Source of the DNA: Salinigranum rubrum
Lineage (GTDB): Archaea; Halobacteriota; Halobacteria; Halobacteriales; Haloferacaceae
Length of the DNA stretch: 64,000 nt
Reading direction: 5' to 3'
Assembly (NCBI RefSeq): GCF_002906575.1
Contig: NZ_CP026309.1
Coordinates: 2,480,001 to 2,544,000 of the forward strand
Shown: positions 25,107-32,923 of the stretch, piece after piece
Layout: the number at the start of each line of letters is the position of its first letter
How positions within the stretch are numbered: position 1 is the first letter of the stretch
Notes under the pieces: generated by a model
What the model saw: only the letters and a program-made list of their open reading frames with translations
Databases searched by the model: none
Told to the model about the DNA's origin: nothing
Made by a program: the position numbers and the translations under genes

Positions 25107-26102
25107 ATGCCCGCGGACCTCGACCGTCGAACGTACGACCTCCTGCGGCTCATCCGGGTGAACGAACCCATCGGGAGCATCCGCCTCGTCGACCTGCTAC
25201 AGCAGCGTGGCTACGAGATCAAGGGCCGGACGGTTCGACTGATGCTGTCGGACCTCGACGAGGCGGGCCTCACGGAGAAGGTGCCGGGCAAGGGCCGGCG
25301 CCTCACACAAGAGGGGTACGCGGAACTCGACCGCGGCGACGTGGGCGGGCGGTTGCGACAGGTGCGCGAACGCATCGCGACGCTCACGAGTCAGGTCACG
25401 TACGACCCGACGGAGGACGCGGGCGAACTCCTCCCGTGTACCGCCAGGGTCGCCCGCGACGACGTCCCGGACGCGTTCGACGCGCTGGAGGCGCTCGGCG
25501 GCTCCTCGCTCGGTCCGGCGATGGTCGCCGCGCGCGTCGACGACGACGCCGTGGAACTCAGGCTGCCGTCGAGCATCACCCTCGACGGGGTGTTGCTCTC
25601 CCGGGGAATCGACGTCAACCTCACGACGGCCGGACTGGTCGAGTACCGTCCCGCCGACGGGACGGTCATCAGGTACATCGACACGCTCAGCGGGGAAGGG
25701 TCGACGATGGACGTGGTGAGCCTCCTCATCGAGGCCGGCCGCACCGACGTCGACGCCGCCCTCGCGGACGCGACGGGCGTCCTGATCGTCGACAACCGCG
25801 AGTTCCCCCTGACACGGTTCGCCGAGGGCGAGGACCTCGCGGCGGCGACGAACGCCCGGTTAGGAGGCGTCCTCGACATCCGTCGCCCCCGCGAGTCCGG
25901 CCCGTTCCCGCGGGGCGAGCCGAGCTGGGACTTCGCGTCGCTCACCTACGGCGGCGTCGGCGAACTGGCGCTGGCGCTGCTCGCCGAGCGGTCGCTCGTC
26001 GACTCGTGGGAGACGCTCGGCGAACCCCTCGCCCGCAGCGCGTTCGAGCCGGCGTCGGTCGTCCGCGCCGCACTCGCCGAAGCGGGTGTCGAGACCGAGT
26101 AG
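25107..26102 (+). CDS. NrpR-type transcriptional regulator
   Basis: This 331-residue protein has an N-terminal winged helix (about residues 5-70: RTYDLLRLIRVNEPIGSIRLVDLLQQRG, TVRLMLSDLDEAGL) followed by one DUF128/NrpR domain. NrpR of methanogens represses nitrogen-assimilation genes and is released by 2-oxoglutarate. This single-chain HTH plus one NrpR domain form is widespread in haloarchaea, but its ligand is not certain. The adjacent GGAA-N6-TTCC site supports a conserved DNA-binding mode and control of agmatinase. Confidence 0.88.
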   Translation: MPADLDRRTYDLLRLIRVNEPIGSIRLVDLLQQRGYEIKGRTVRLMLSDLDEAGLTEKVPGKGRRLTQEGYAELDRGDVGGRLRQVRERIATLTSQVTYDPTEDAGELLPCTARVARDDVPDAFDALEALGGSSLGPAMVAARVDDDAVELRLPSSITLDGVLLSRGIDVNLTTAGLVEYRPADGTVIRYIDTLSGEGSTMDVVSLLIEAGRTDVDAALADATGVLIVDNREFPLTRFAEGEDLAAATNARLGGVLDIRRPRESGPFPRGEPSWDFASLTYGGVGELALALLAERSLVDSWETLGEPLARSAFEPASVVRAALAEAGVETE

Positions 26103-26114
26103 GAGGGAAGGCCG

Positions 26115-26345
26115 TCAGGCGCCGACGACGATGAGCAGGACGATGGCGAGGAAGAAGCCGCCCCACATCAGGAGCGAGGTGCGCGTGAACGACTTCGATT
26201 CGAGGGGTTTGACCCCGCTCGCGGCTCCTTTCTCCTCGTCGGAGAACCCCTGGGTAACGAACCAGTAGACGACGACGCCCGCGAAGGCGAACTCGGCCAC
26301 CCAGAACAGGGCGATGAGCGCCGTGAAGAGCGTCTGTCCCATCAT
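26115..26345 (-). CDS. Small two-helix membrane protein coupled to the symporter
   Basis: This 76-residue protein has two hydrophobic helices (about residues 5-31 and 58-76) joined by a charged loop. Its ATG overlaps the stop of the Na+/solute symporter gene (ATGA). Small membrane partners of SSS-family transporters are known in other combinations, and coupling suggests one here. I do not recognise a named family. Confidence 0.6.
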   Translation of the reverse strand: MMGQTLFTALIALFWVAEFAFAGVVVYWFVTQGFSDEEKGAASGVKPLESKSFTRTSLLMWGGFFLAIVLLIVVGA

Positions 26346-27874
26346 CGGCGGTCACCTCCCTCGGTCTCGCGCCCCTCGTCGACCGCCGTGCCCCCGTCGG
26401 CGAGCATCTCCGAGCCCTCCTGTGCGATGTCCTCGAACGCGAAGTCGTCGGGGGCGAGGAGGCTCACCACGAGCGTCAGCGTCGTCGAGGCCAGGTGGCC
26501 GACGGCCATAATCTCCCAGAGTTTGAGCGCGATGCCCCCCGAGACGAGGCCCGTCGACGACGCCAGCAGGAAGCCGGTGACGACCTGGCTGACGAGCACG
26601 CCGATGATGAAGCCGACCGAGGAGGCCTTCCGCCAGAACAGCGAGAGGGCGAAAGGCCCGACGAGCGCGGACGCGCCGATGCCGCCGATGAGCAGCAACT
26701 GGATGAAGCCGACGTTGTCGATGGCGAAGACGGTGCCGGCGAAGATGACGAGCGCGAACCCGATGCTGGCGACGCGGGCCACGCGGAGTTGGGCCGCGTC
26801 GCTCGCGTCGGTGTCGAGATGTCGAAAGTAGATGTCGCGGGAGGTGAGCGACGCGATGGCCGTGAGGTACGAGTCGGTCGACGACCCGAGCACCATCAGC
26901 GTCACGAGCAAGAAGACGATGGTGGCCCACTCCGGTAGCAGGGAGAGCGTCTCCACCGAGAGGTTTCCGGGCGAGACGTCGGTGAACACCGCCAGTCCCA
27001 CGAACCCGATGACGGCGTACATCGCGATGGTGGTGAAGACGCCGATGCCGCCGATGGTCAGGAATCGAGAGGTCTTGTCGCGGCGGACGGCGAAGATGCG
27101 CTGCCACGTCGCGAGCGAGACGACGCCCCAGACGCCCAGGCCGAGCGCGTAGGGAAGGAAGAAGTCCTCGATGGGCGCGAAGTTGGCCATCGAGAGGAAC
27201 GCCGGCGCGTCCGAACCCAGGTTCTGGACCATGTTGGTGTAGACCGCGCCGGGGCCGCCGGCCTCGAAGAGGAGGATGGGGACGAACACGAGCGTGAGCA
27301 CCACCGCGGAGATGAACTGGATGAAGTCGGTCGTCATCGACCCCCACAGCCCTCCGAGGAGGATGTAGACGCCGATGACGCCCATCAGCACGGCCATCAC
27401 GACGTTGGTGTCGATGCCGGTGAGGCCGCCGATGACCGCCCCGCCGACGTACAGTTGGATGACGCCGCCGAGGACCATGGTGTAGAGGATGACGAAGACG
27501 ACGGCGAGGTGTGCGCGCTTGTCGAACCGCTCGATGAAGTACTCGCTGTAGGTCAGCCCCTGCGGGAACAGTTTGCGCATCCGCAGGGCGAACGGGATGA
27601 CGACGAACGAGGACAGCACCGCCGGACCGGCGTACATCCAGATGCCGGCGACGCCGACGAAGCCGACGTACTCCGGGACGCCGAGGATGTCGCCGGCCCA
27701 CATCCACGTGACGGCAAAGGAGGCGGTGGTGAGTCCGACCTGCGCCCGTCCGCCGGCGGTGATGAACTCGCGGGTGTCGGTCACACCCTGTCGACGGTAG
27801 ATGTAGTACGTCAAGCCGATCATCAGCGCGCCCCAGAGCCCCAAGAGCGCGAAGCCGCCGGTCTGGCTAACCAT
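26342..27874 (-). CDS. Sodium:solute symporter family transporter
   Basis: This 510-residue SSS-family protein has about 13 transmembrane helices. Family signatures include FITAGGRAQVGLTTASFAVTWMWAGD, TYSEYFIERFDK and LGSSTDSYLTAIASLTSRDIY. The start at 27874 is preceded by GGGGGAGAG and gives the family N-terminus (LLGLWGALMIGLTYYIYRRQG). It is coupled to a small membrane protein and divergent from a cyclase-family hydrolase. The solute could be an organic acid, amino acid or urea, and cannot be set from sequence. Confidence 0.88.
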   Translation of the reverse strand: MVSQTGGFALLGLWGALMIGLTYYIYRRQGVTDTREFITAGGRAQVGLTTASFAVTWMWAGDILGVPEYVGFVGVAGIWMYAGPAVLSSFVVIPFALRMRKLFPQGLTYSEYFIERFDKRAHLAVVFVILYTMVLGGVIQLYVGGAVIGGLTGIDTNVVMAVLMGVIGVYILLGGLWGSMTTDFIQFISAVVLTLVFVPILLFEAGGPGAVYTNMVQNLGSDAPAFLSMANFAPIEDFFLPYALGLGVWGVVSLATWQRIFAVRRDKTSRFLTIGGIGVFTTIAMYAVIGFVGLAVFTDVSPGNLSVETLSLLPEWATIVFLLVTLMVLGSSTDSYLTAIASLTSRDIYFRHLDTDASDAAQLRVARVASIGFALVIFAGTVFAIDNVGFIQLLLIGGIGASALVGPFALSLFWRKASSVGFIIGVLVSQVVTGFLLASSTGLVSGGIALKLWEIMAVGHLASTTLTLVVSLLAPDDFAFEDIAQEGSEMLADGGTAVDEGRETEGGDRR

Positions 27875-28029
27875 TCTCTCCCCCCGTCCCCGAGCGCGCG
27901 GCGTGCGCGACACGCCGAACGGTGGTAACCTTTTGCCACATGTTATCCACACTCTGCAATGCGACAAATAAGCGTTGTGGTGTGCGTTCACACGGTAAGA
28001 GGTAACTCTCGTGACGAGAAGCCGGACGT

Positions 28030-28671
28030 ATGCCCACCTACGACCTCTCACACCCCATCGAGACGGGGATGCAGACGTATCCCGACGACCCCGACGTCGC
28101 CCTCGCGCCCCACGCCGACTTCGACGCCGACGGCTACCGGGTGACGGCCCTCTCGATGGGGAGCCACGCGGGCACCCACGTCGACGCGCCGAGCCACACC
28201 GAGCGCGGGGGAGAGACGCTCGACGACTTCGGCCTCGACGCGTTCCGGTTCGACGCGCAGGTGGCCGACGTCCGACGCGGTGCCCGCGAACCGATCGACG
28301 TCGCGGACCTGCCCGGGGCGACCGACGCCGACCTCCTCGTCCTCCACACGGGCTGGGACGCCCACTGGGGGACCGACCGCTACCTCGACCACCCCTTTCT
28401 CACCGAAGCGGCCGCCGCGTGGTGTGTCGACCACGACTACCACGTGGCGACCGACGCGCTGAACGTCGACCCGACGCCGAGCCCGAACGCGGGCGAGGAC
28501 GAGCCCTCGGGGTTCGGCGCTCACCACGCGATTCTGGGCGCGGGACGACTGATTTACGAGAACCTGACCGGGCTCGAACGGCTTCCGTCGCGGGTGGAAC
28601 TCCACGCCTATCCGCTCGCGCTCGACGCGGACGGTTCGCCCGTCCGAGCGGTCGCGTTTTCCCCGAACTGA
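28030..28671 (+). CDS. Cyclase / kynurenine formamidase-like hydrolase
   Basis: This 213-residue metal-dependent hydrolase has the family signature SHAGTHVDAPSH (HxGTHxD), an LHTGWDAHWG segment, and GFGAHHAILGAG before a conserved Glu/Asn stretch. The family includes N-formylkynurenine formamidase and isatin hydrolase. The start at 28030 gives the expected YDLSHPIETGMQTYPDDP. It is divergent from the symporter, so the transporter might import its substrate. No tryptophan-degradation genes are adjacent. Confidence 0.82.
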   Translation: MPTYDLSHPIETGMQTYPDDPDVALAPHADFDADGYRVTALSMGSHAGTHVDAPSHTERGGETLDDFGLDAFRFDAQVADVRRGAREPIDVADLPGATDADLLVLHTGWDAHWGTDRYLDHPFLTEAAAAWCVDHDYHVATDALNVDPTPSPNAGEDEPSGFGAHHAILGAGRLIYENLTGLERLPSRVELHAYPLALDADGSPVRAVAFSPN

Positions 28672-28692
28672 CCCCGTCCGACGGCTCTACGA

Positions 28693-28708
28693 TGGCATGT
28701 GAATGCCA
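28693..28708. other. Hairpin with GTGA tetraloop between convergent genes
   Basis: TGGCAT-GTGA-ATGCCA is a perfect 6-bp stem with a GNRA-type loop in the 76-bp gap between the cyclase and DUF456 stops. It lacks a following T-run on either strand. It could mark RNA 3' ends or be a protein site. Confidence 0.4.
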
Positions 28709-28747
28709 CCGTACGTCGCGTTCGAACCCCCTCGGAGGCGGAACTCC

Positions 28748-29230
28748 TCAGAGGAACACGACCACGGCGAGCGCGACCAGCAGTGACAGCGTGAGAAGCG
28801 CTTGGACGACGGCGGAGCCGAGGACGCCGACCGTCGCGTACAGCGCGGCGCGGACGCTCGCCTCGGACTCGCCGGTGCGGTAGAGTTCGACGGCGAAGGC
28901 CGCGCCCGCGACGCCGACGACGAACCCGAGGGGGCCCGTGACGAGGCCGAGGACGAGTCCTGCGACGAGCGCGACTGCGGCCGTCAGCGGCGACGCACCC
29001 CCGGCGCGGACGGCGAGCGCGCTCCCGGCGACGTCGACGACGAGGGCGGCGAGTGCGACGAGGGCGAAGCCGACGAGGACGACGAGCGAGGGGTCGGTGT
29101 AGCCGGTCGACCACCAGTAGAGGAGGACGGCGGCGAGCGAGAGCGTCGCGCCCGGCACCGCGGGCAGGAGGCTCCCGACGACGCCGAGGGCGGCGAGCGC
29201 GAGCGCGACCCACGCGAGTGTGGAGACCAT
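28748..29230 (-). CDS. DUF456 family membrane protein
   Basis: This 160-residue protein has five hydrophobic segments and many small residues (GVVGSLLPAVPGATLSLAAVLLYW, then GLVLGLVTGPLGFVVGVAGAAFAVEL), which is the DUF456 pattern. The start at 29230 gives the family N-terminus. Function is unknown. Confidence 0.8.
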   Translation of the reverse strand: MVSTLAWVALALAALGVVGSLLPAVPGATLSLAAVLLYWWSTGYTDPSLVVLVGFALVALAALVVDVAGSALAVRAGGASPLTAAVALVAGLVLGLVTGPLGFVVGVAGAAFAVELYRTGESEASVRAALYATVGVLGSAVVQALLTLSLLVALAVVVFL

Positions 29231-29690
29231 TCGTGTGTGCCGCGTCTCTCGGGCGTGGACGGGGAAAACGCTGTGCACTCCGTGACGGCTCCGCGGTTTC
29301 TCGATGCGATGCTCGAAGGTCGCACACGCACGCCCAGTCGAACGTATCTGTCGTCGGGGCCGCGTGCCGAAACGAGAACGAGCAGGAGACGACACGACGG
29401 TCGCACGGTGCACGGGCGCGGTGAGGCCACCTCTTCCCCAGCCGACTCACTGATTAGACCTCGCGCGGTCACTGCATCCGTCGGAACACTGTCCCCACCC
29501 GTCGGAACACTGTCCCCGCGCTTCGAAACACCGTCACCGAACACTCGTCACCAGGTCACCGCACTCGCCGCGACGCCGTCGCCGACGACTCCTCACGACG
29601 CGACTGCGACGTACACCCACCGTACTGCCCACGAAAACCCGTCCCCGTGCAAGAGTTAAGTGCCCTCCCTGTCACATACCCGTAGCTATC
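29231..29690. other. 460-bp intergenic region
   Basis: I find no supported gene. CGTCGGAACACTGTCCCC occurs twice, at 29479-29496 and 29500-29517, a short direct repeat. The right end holds the ferredoxin promoter, with a GAGTTAAGTG box around 29651-29660. Confidence 0.5.
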
Positions 29691-30035
29691 ATGGCTATCG
29701 ACGCGAACTTCGAGACGAACCGCGAGCGAGTAGAGGTCGACGACGACGCCTTCGCGGACGACGTCGCCGTCTGGGGCCCGTACGACCCGCCGGAGAAGCA
29801 GGGAATCCACGGCACACACGTCGCCGTCGACTTCGACATCTGTCTCGCCGACGGCGCCTGCCTGGAGGACTGCCCGGTCGACGTGTTCACCTGGGTCGAC
29901 ACGCCCGGCCATCCCGAGTCGGAGATCAAGGCCGAACCGACGCACGAGGACCAGTGCATCGACTGTATGCTCTGTGTCGACGTCTGCCCGGTCGACGCCA
30001 TCGACGTCGACCCCGGACGCGCGGGCCGGATCTGA
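29691..30035 (+). CDS. Ferredoxin, likely 7Fe type ([3Fe-4S][4Fe-4S])
   Basis: This 114-residue protein has an N-terminal extension (about 45 residues) and two cluster motifs. The second is complete (C89, C92, C95, C99). In the first, C51-x2-D54-x2-C57-x3-C61, an Asp replaces the second cysteine, which in archaeal ferredoxins usually means a [3Fe-4S] cluster. It lies upstream of EtfB, EtfA and FixC-X on the same strand, 288 bp away, and may exchange electrons with that system. Confidence 0.85.
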   Translation: MAIDANFETNRERVEVDDDAFADDVAVWGPYDPPEKQGIHGTHVAVDFDICLADGACLEDCPVDVFTWVDTPGHPESEIKAEPTHEDQCIDCMLCVDVCPVDAIDVDPGRAGRI

Positions 30036-30323
30036 GCCGACTCCGAGCCGAGTCGAACTGAACGACGTTCGACCGGGTCCGAACCACCCCGCCGGCCCCG
30101 AGCCACCGCCTCGCCGACGCGTCGATTCGTCCGCTCTTCTCGCCCTGTCTCCGTTCTCGTCCGCGTTGTCCTTCCCACGCTCTCGTTCCCGTGAGAGACC
30201 TCTCTCCCTCCCACGAGCGACCGCGTTCGTTCCCCCGGACGCGCCCGTCCCTCGGACAGTCGTGTCAGTCGAGAATTGAGCCAAAAGATTATTACGAAAA
30301 CGTGCTGAGGTGATTGCGAGACT
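30036..30323. other. Intergenic region with the etf operon promoter
   Basis: No gene is seen. An AT-rich AAAAGATTATTACG box at 30282-30295 lies about 35 bases before the EtfB ATG, and GAGGTGA at 30309-30315 is a possible Shine-Dalgarno element. Confidence 0.5.
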
Positions 30324-31214
30324 ATGGGAGAACTTGACACTGTCGTGTTGACGAAAGGCGTTCCCGACTTCCGCGAGGGGCAGGTGTCGTTCGACGAGAA
30401 CGGCCACCTCGAACGCGGGAAGACGCCGACCGTGATGAACCCGAACGACAAGCACGCGCTCCGGGCGGCGCTGCAGACCCGGGTCCGACACGGCGGGAAC
30501 GTCTCCGTGATGTCGATGGGGCCGCCGGGCTACAAGGACGTCCTCCGCGAGGCGATGGAGACGGTGTACGCCGACGACCTGACCCTGGTCTCGGACCGGG
30601 AGATGGCCGCCGCCGACACGTGGGCGACCGCCATCACGCTCGCGACGGCGATCAGGAAGCGGGGCGTCCCCGACCTGGTGTTCGCGGGGTTCAAGACGGC
30701 CGACGGCGAGACGGGCCACACCGGCCCACAGACGTGCTGGTGTCTCGATATGCCCATCGTCACCCACGTCGTCGCCCTCGAAATCGACACCGACGAGGGG
30801 CGCGTCCACGCGAAGCGACTCGTCGAAGGCGACATCGAGGAGGTCGAGACGGTCGAGGTGTCCCTCCCCGCGTTCATCGTCACCGACCCCGACTTCGAGC
30901 CGGAGTACCGGACCGCGCGCGACCGCCTCGAACTGAAGTCCCTCCGCGCGGAGACGCGCGAGCGCGCCGCCGCCCTCGACGACGACGAGGACATCACCGT
31001 CTGGAACCACGCCGCCTTGAACCTCGACCCCGACTACATCGGCCTCGACGGCTCGCCGACCATCGTCTCCTCCGTGGACCCCATCCCCAAAGCGCCCGCC
31101 GAGCGCGAGGCGACGATGGTCGACCCGGGGGACTCGGAGGCGATGCAGCAGGTGGTCGAGGAGTTGACACCGTTCGCGTCGAGTGCGGGAGCCGCCGAGG
31201 CGGGGGGTGACTGA
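30324..31214 (+). CDS. fixA: Electron transfer flavoprotein beta subunit (FixA-like)
   Basis: This 296-residue EtfB/FixA protein has the nucleotide-binding core (VLTKGVPDFREG, MNPNDKHALRAAL, VSVMSMGPPGYKDVLREAM, VFAGFKTADGETGHTGPQ). It pairs with EtfA, encoded two bases downstream, to form the FAD-containing heterodimer that takes electrons from dehydrogenases and passes them to the FixC-X oxidoreductase. Linkage to FixC-X marks this as the Fix-type ETF of haloarchaea, possibly electron-bifurcating. Confidence 0.92.
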   Translation: MGELDTVVLTKGVPDFREGQVSFDENGHLERGKTPTVMNPNDKHALRAALQTRVRHGGNVSVMSMGPPGYKDVLREAMETVYADDLTLVSDREMAAADTWATAITLATAIRKRGVPDLVFAGFKTADGETGHTGPQTCWCLDMPIVTHVVALEIDTDEGRVHAKRLVEGDIEEVETVEVSLPAFIVTDPDFEPEYRTARDRLELKSLRAETRERAAALDDDEDITVWNHAALNLDPDYIGLDGSPTIVSSVDPIPKAPAEREATMVDPGDSEAMQQVVEELTPFASSAGAAEAGGD

Positions 31215-31216
31215 CG

Positions 31217-32923
31217 ATGGAGGTCGACCCCACCGAGTACGAAATCGCCGAACTCGGCCCGAAGATCAAGGACATCGACGACCCCGACGAACTGGCGGAG
31301 ATGCTCGCCGCCGAAGAAGCGGGTGAGGACCGCCCACCGGTCAAGACGCTCATCCAGTCGCGCATCGACAAGCTCTCCGAGGACGACGAGGAAGCAGGAG
31401 GCGACATCGACCTCGACGAGATGGGGCTGGCGGACCTCGCGAACGCCATCAAGTCGATGGACGACACGGAGCGCCTCCGCTCTCTCTTGGAGGAGGAACG
31501 GGAGGGGAAGAACCGCGACACCATCGTCCGACAGTTCGAGAACCGCCTCGAATCGCTGGAGGGCGGCGACGACGACGGCGAGGTCGCCGAGCGGGAGAGT
31601 CCCGAGGAGCGCCACCCGGACCTCGACCACCCGACCGAGGACAAGCAGTACGTCCACGCGCTGGAGAACGGCGAGTACCGCGACATGTGGGTGTACTGTG
31701 AGACGCAGGCCGGGGAGCTGATCGACGTCTCGCGGGAGATGCTCGGGAAGGCCCGCGAACTGATGGACGCGTACAACGACGACTACGACGAGTCCGAGCG
31801 AGTCGTCGCGGTGCTCATCGGCGACGACGTCGAGAAACACACCGAAGAGTGCGTCGCACTCGGCGCCGACGTGGTCGTCTACCAGGAGGACGAGCGCCTA
31901 TCGAGGTTCCAGCACAAGCCGTTCACCGAGATATTCTGCGACATGGCCCGCGCCGCCGACCACCGGTTCGGCCGGGAGAAAGAAGCAGAGGAGTGGCGCG
32001 ACTACGACGAGCCGCGGTACGTGCTGTTCCCGGCGACGAACAACGGCCGCGACCTCTCCGCGCAAGTCCAGGCCGAACTCGACTCCGGACTGGCCTCGGA
32101 CTGCTCGGGGCTGTACATCGAGGACACGGTCATCTCCAACCCGGTGAAGACCGGCGAGCCCGGGACGAAGAAGACGTTCGAGCGCGTCCTCCACATGAAG
32201 CGCCCGGACTTCTCGGGCTTCGAGTACTCGACCATCCTCTGTCTGGACAACCCCCACCGCGAGTTCCACCCGCAGGGTGGCTCGGTCATCCCGGGGAGCT
32301 TCGAGGTTCCCGACCCCGACTCGGAGAGAACGGGCGAAATCGTCGAACACGACCTGCCGCTCGACGACGGCTGGTTCCGCGTTTCCGTGACCGAGTTCGA
32401 ACAGCTCGATTCGGGGGTGGACCTCTCGGGCAACGACGTGGTCGTCTGCGTCGGGAGGGGCATCAGCGCCGACCCGACGAAGGGAGTCGAACTCGCGCTC
32501 GAACTCGCGAACGCGTTCGAGAGTAGCGACGTCGGCGTCACCCGCGGCATCGTCACCGGGTCGTTCCAGTTCGACGGCCACGTCGAGCAGTACACCCACG
32601 AGGAGCGACAGATCGGTGAGACCGGACAGGTCATCCAGCCACAGTTGTACATCGCCGCCGGCGTCTCCGGCGCCGTCCAGCACAAGGTCGGCTGCGACGA
32701 GTCCGAAACCATCGTCGCCATCAACACTGACACCGACGCCCGCATCAAGGACTGGTCGGACTACTTCGTCGAGGGCGACCTCTTCGAGGTGCTGCCCCGA
32801 CTCACGGAGGCGGTGAAGACCGGCAAACTCGACGTCGGTGCGGTCGCCGATGGGGGCAGACGAATCGACGGCGGAACGGCGGCGGGAACCGCGGACGAAA
32901 CCGGAGGTGCCGACGATGAGTAG
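31217..32923 (+). CDS. fixB: Electron transfer flavoprotein alpha subunit (FixB-like) with N-terminal repeats
   Basis: At 568 residues this is well longer than a usual EtfA (about 320). The C-terminal FAD domain is clear (VVVCVGRGISADPTKGVELALELANAF, TGQVIQPQLYIAAGVSGAVQHKVG, VAINTDTDARI). The first 120 residues form two similar acidic helical units, IAELGPKIKDIDDPDELAEM and LADLANAIKSMDDTERLRSL, each followed by a Lys/Arg-rich helix. Their role is unknown; they may bind a partner. The FixC start lies inside the end of this gene. Confidence 0.92.
   Translation: MEVDPTEYEIAELGPKIKDIDDPDELAEMLAAEEAGEDRPPVKTLIQSRIDKLSEDDEEAGGDIDLDEMGLADLANAIKSMDDTERLRSLLEEEREGKNRDTIVRQFENRLESLEGGDDDGEVAERESPEERHPDLDHPTEDKQYVHALENGEYRDMWVYCETQAGELIDVSREMLGKARELMDAYNDDYDESERVVAVLIGDDVEKHTEECVALGADVVVYQEDERLSRFQHKPFTEIFCDMARAADHRFGREKEAEEWRDYDEPRYVLFPATNNGRDLSAQVQAELDSGLASDCSGLYIEDTVISNPVKTGEPGTKKTFERVLHMKRPDFSGFEYSTILCLDNPHREFHPQGGSVIPGSFEVPDPDSERTGEIVEHDLPLDDGWFRVSVTEFEQLDSGVDLSGNDVVVCVGRGISADPTKGVELALELANAFESSDVGVTRGIVTGSFQFDGHVEQYTHEERQIGETGQVIQPQLYIAAGVSGAVQHKVGCDESETIVAINTDTDARIKDWSDYFVEGDLFEVLPRLTEAVKTGKLDVGAVADGGRRIDGGTAAGTADETGGADDE

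Noticed and set aside
28710..28745. CGTTCGAACCCC resembling a tRNA T-arm between the cyclase and DUF456 genes
   Set aside because: No paired acceptor stem or anticodon arm of proper length is present; the region is only 76 bases.
29479..29517. Pair of 18-bp direct repeats as an insertion-element target site or attachment site
   Set aside because: They are separated by only three bases and no element or integrase is nearby.
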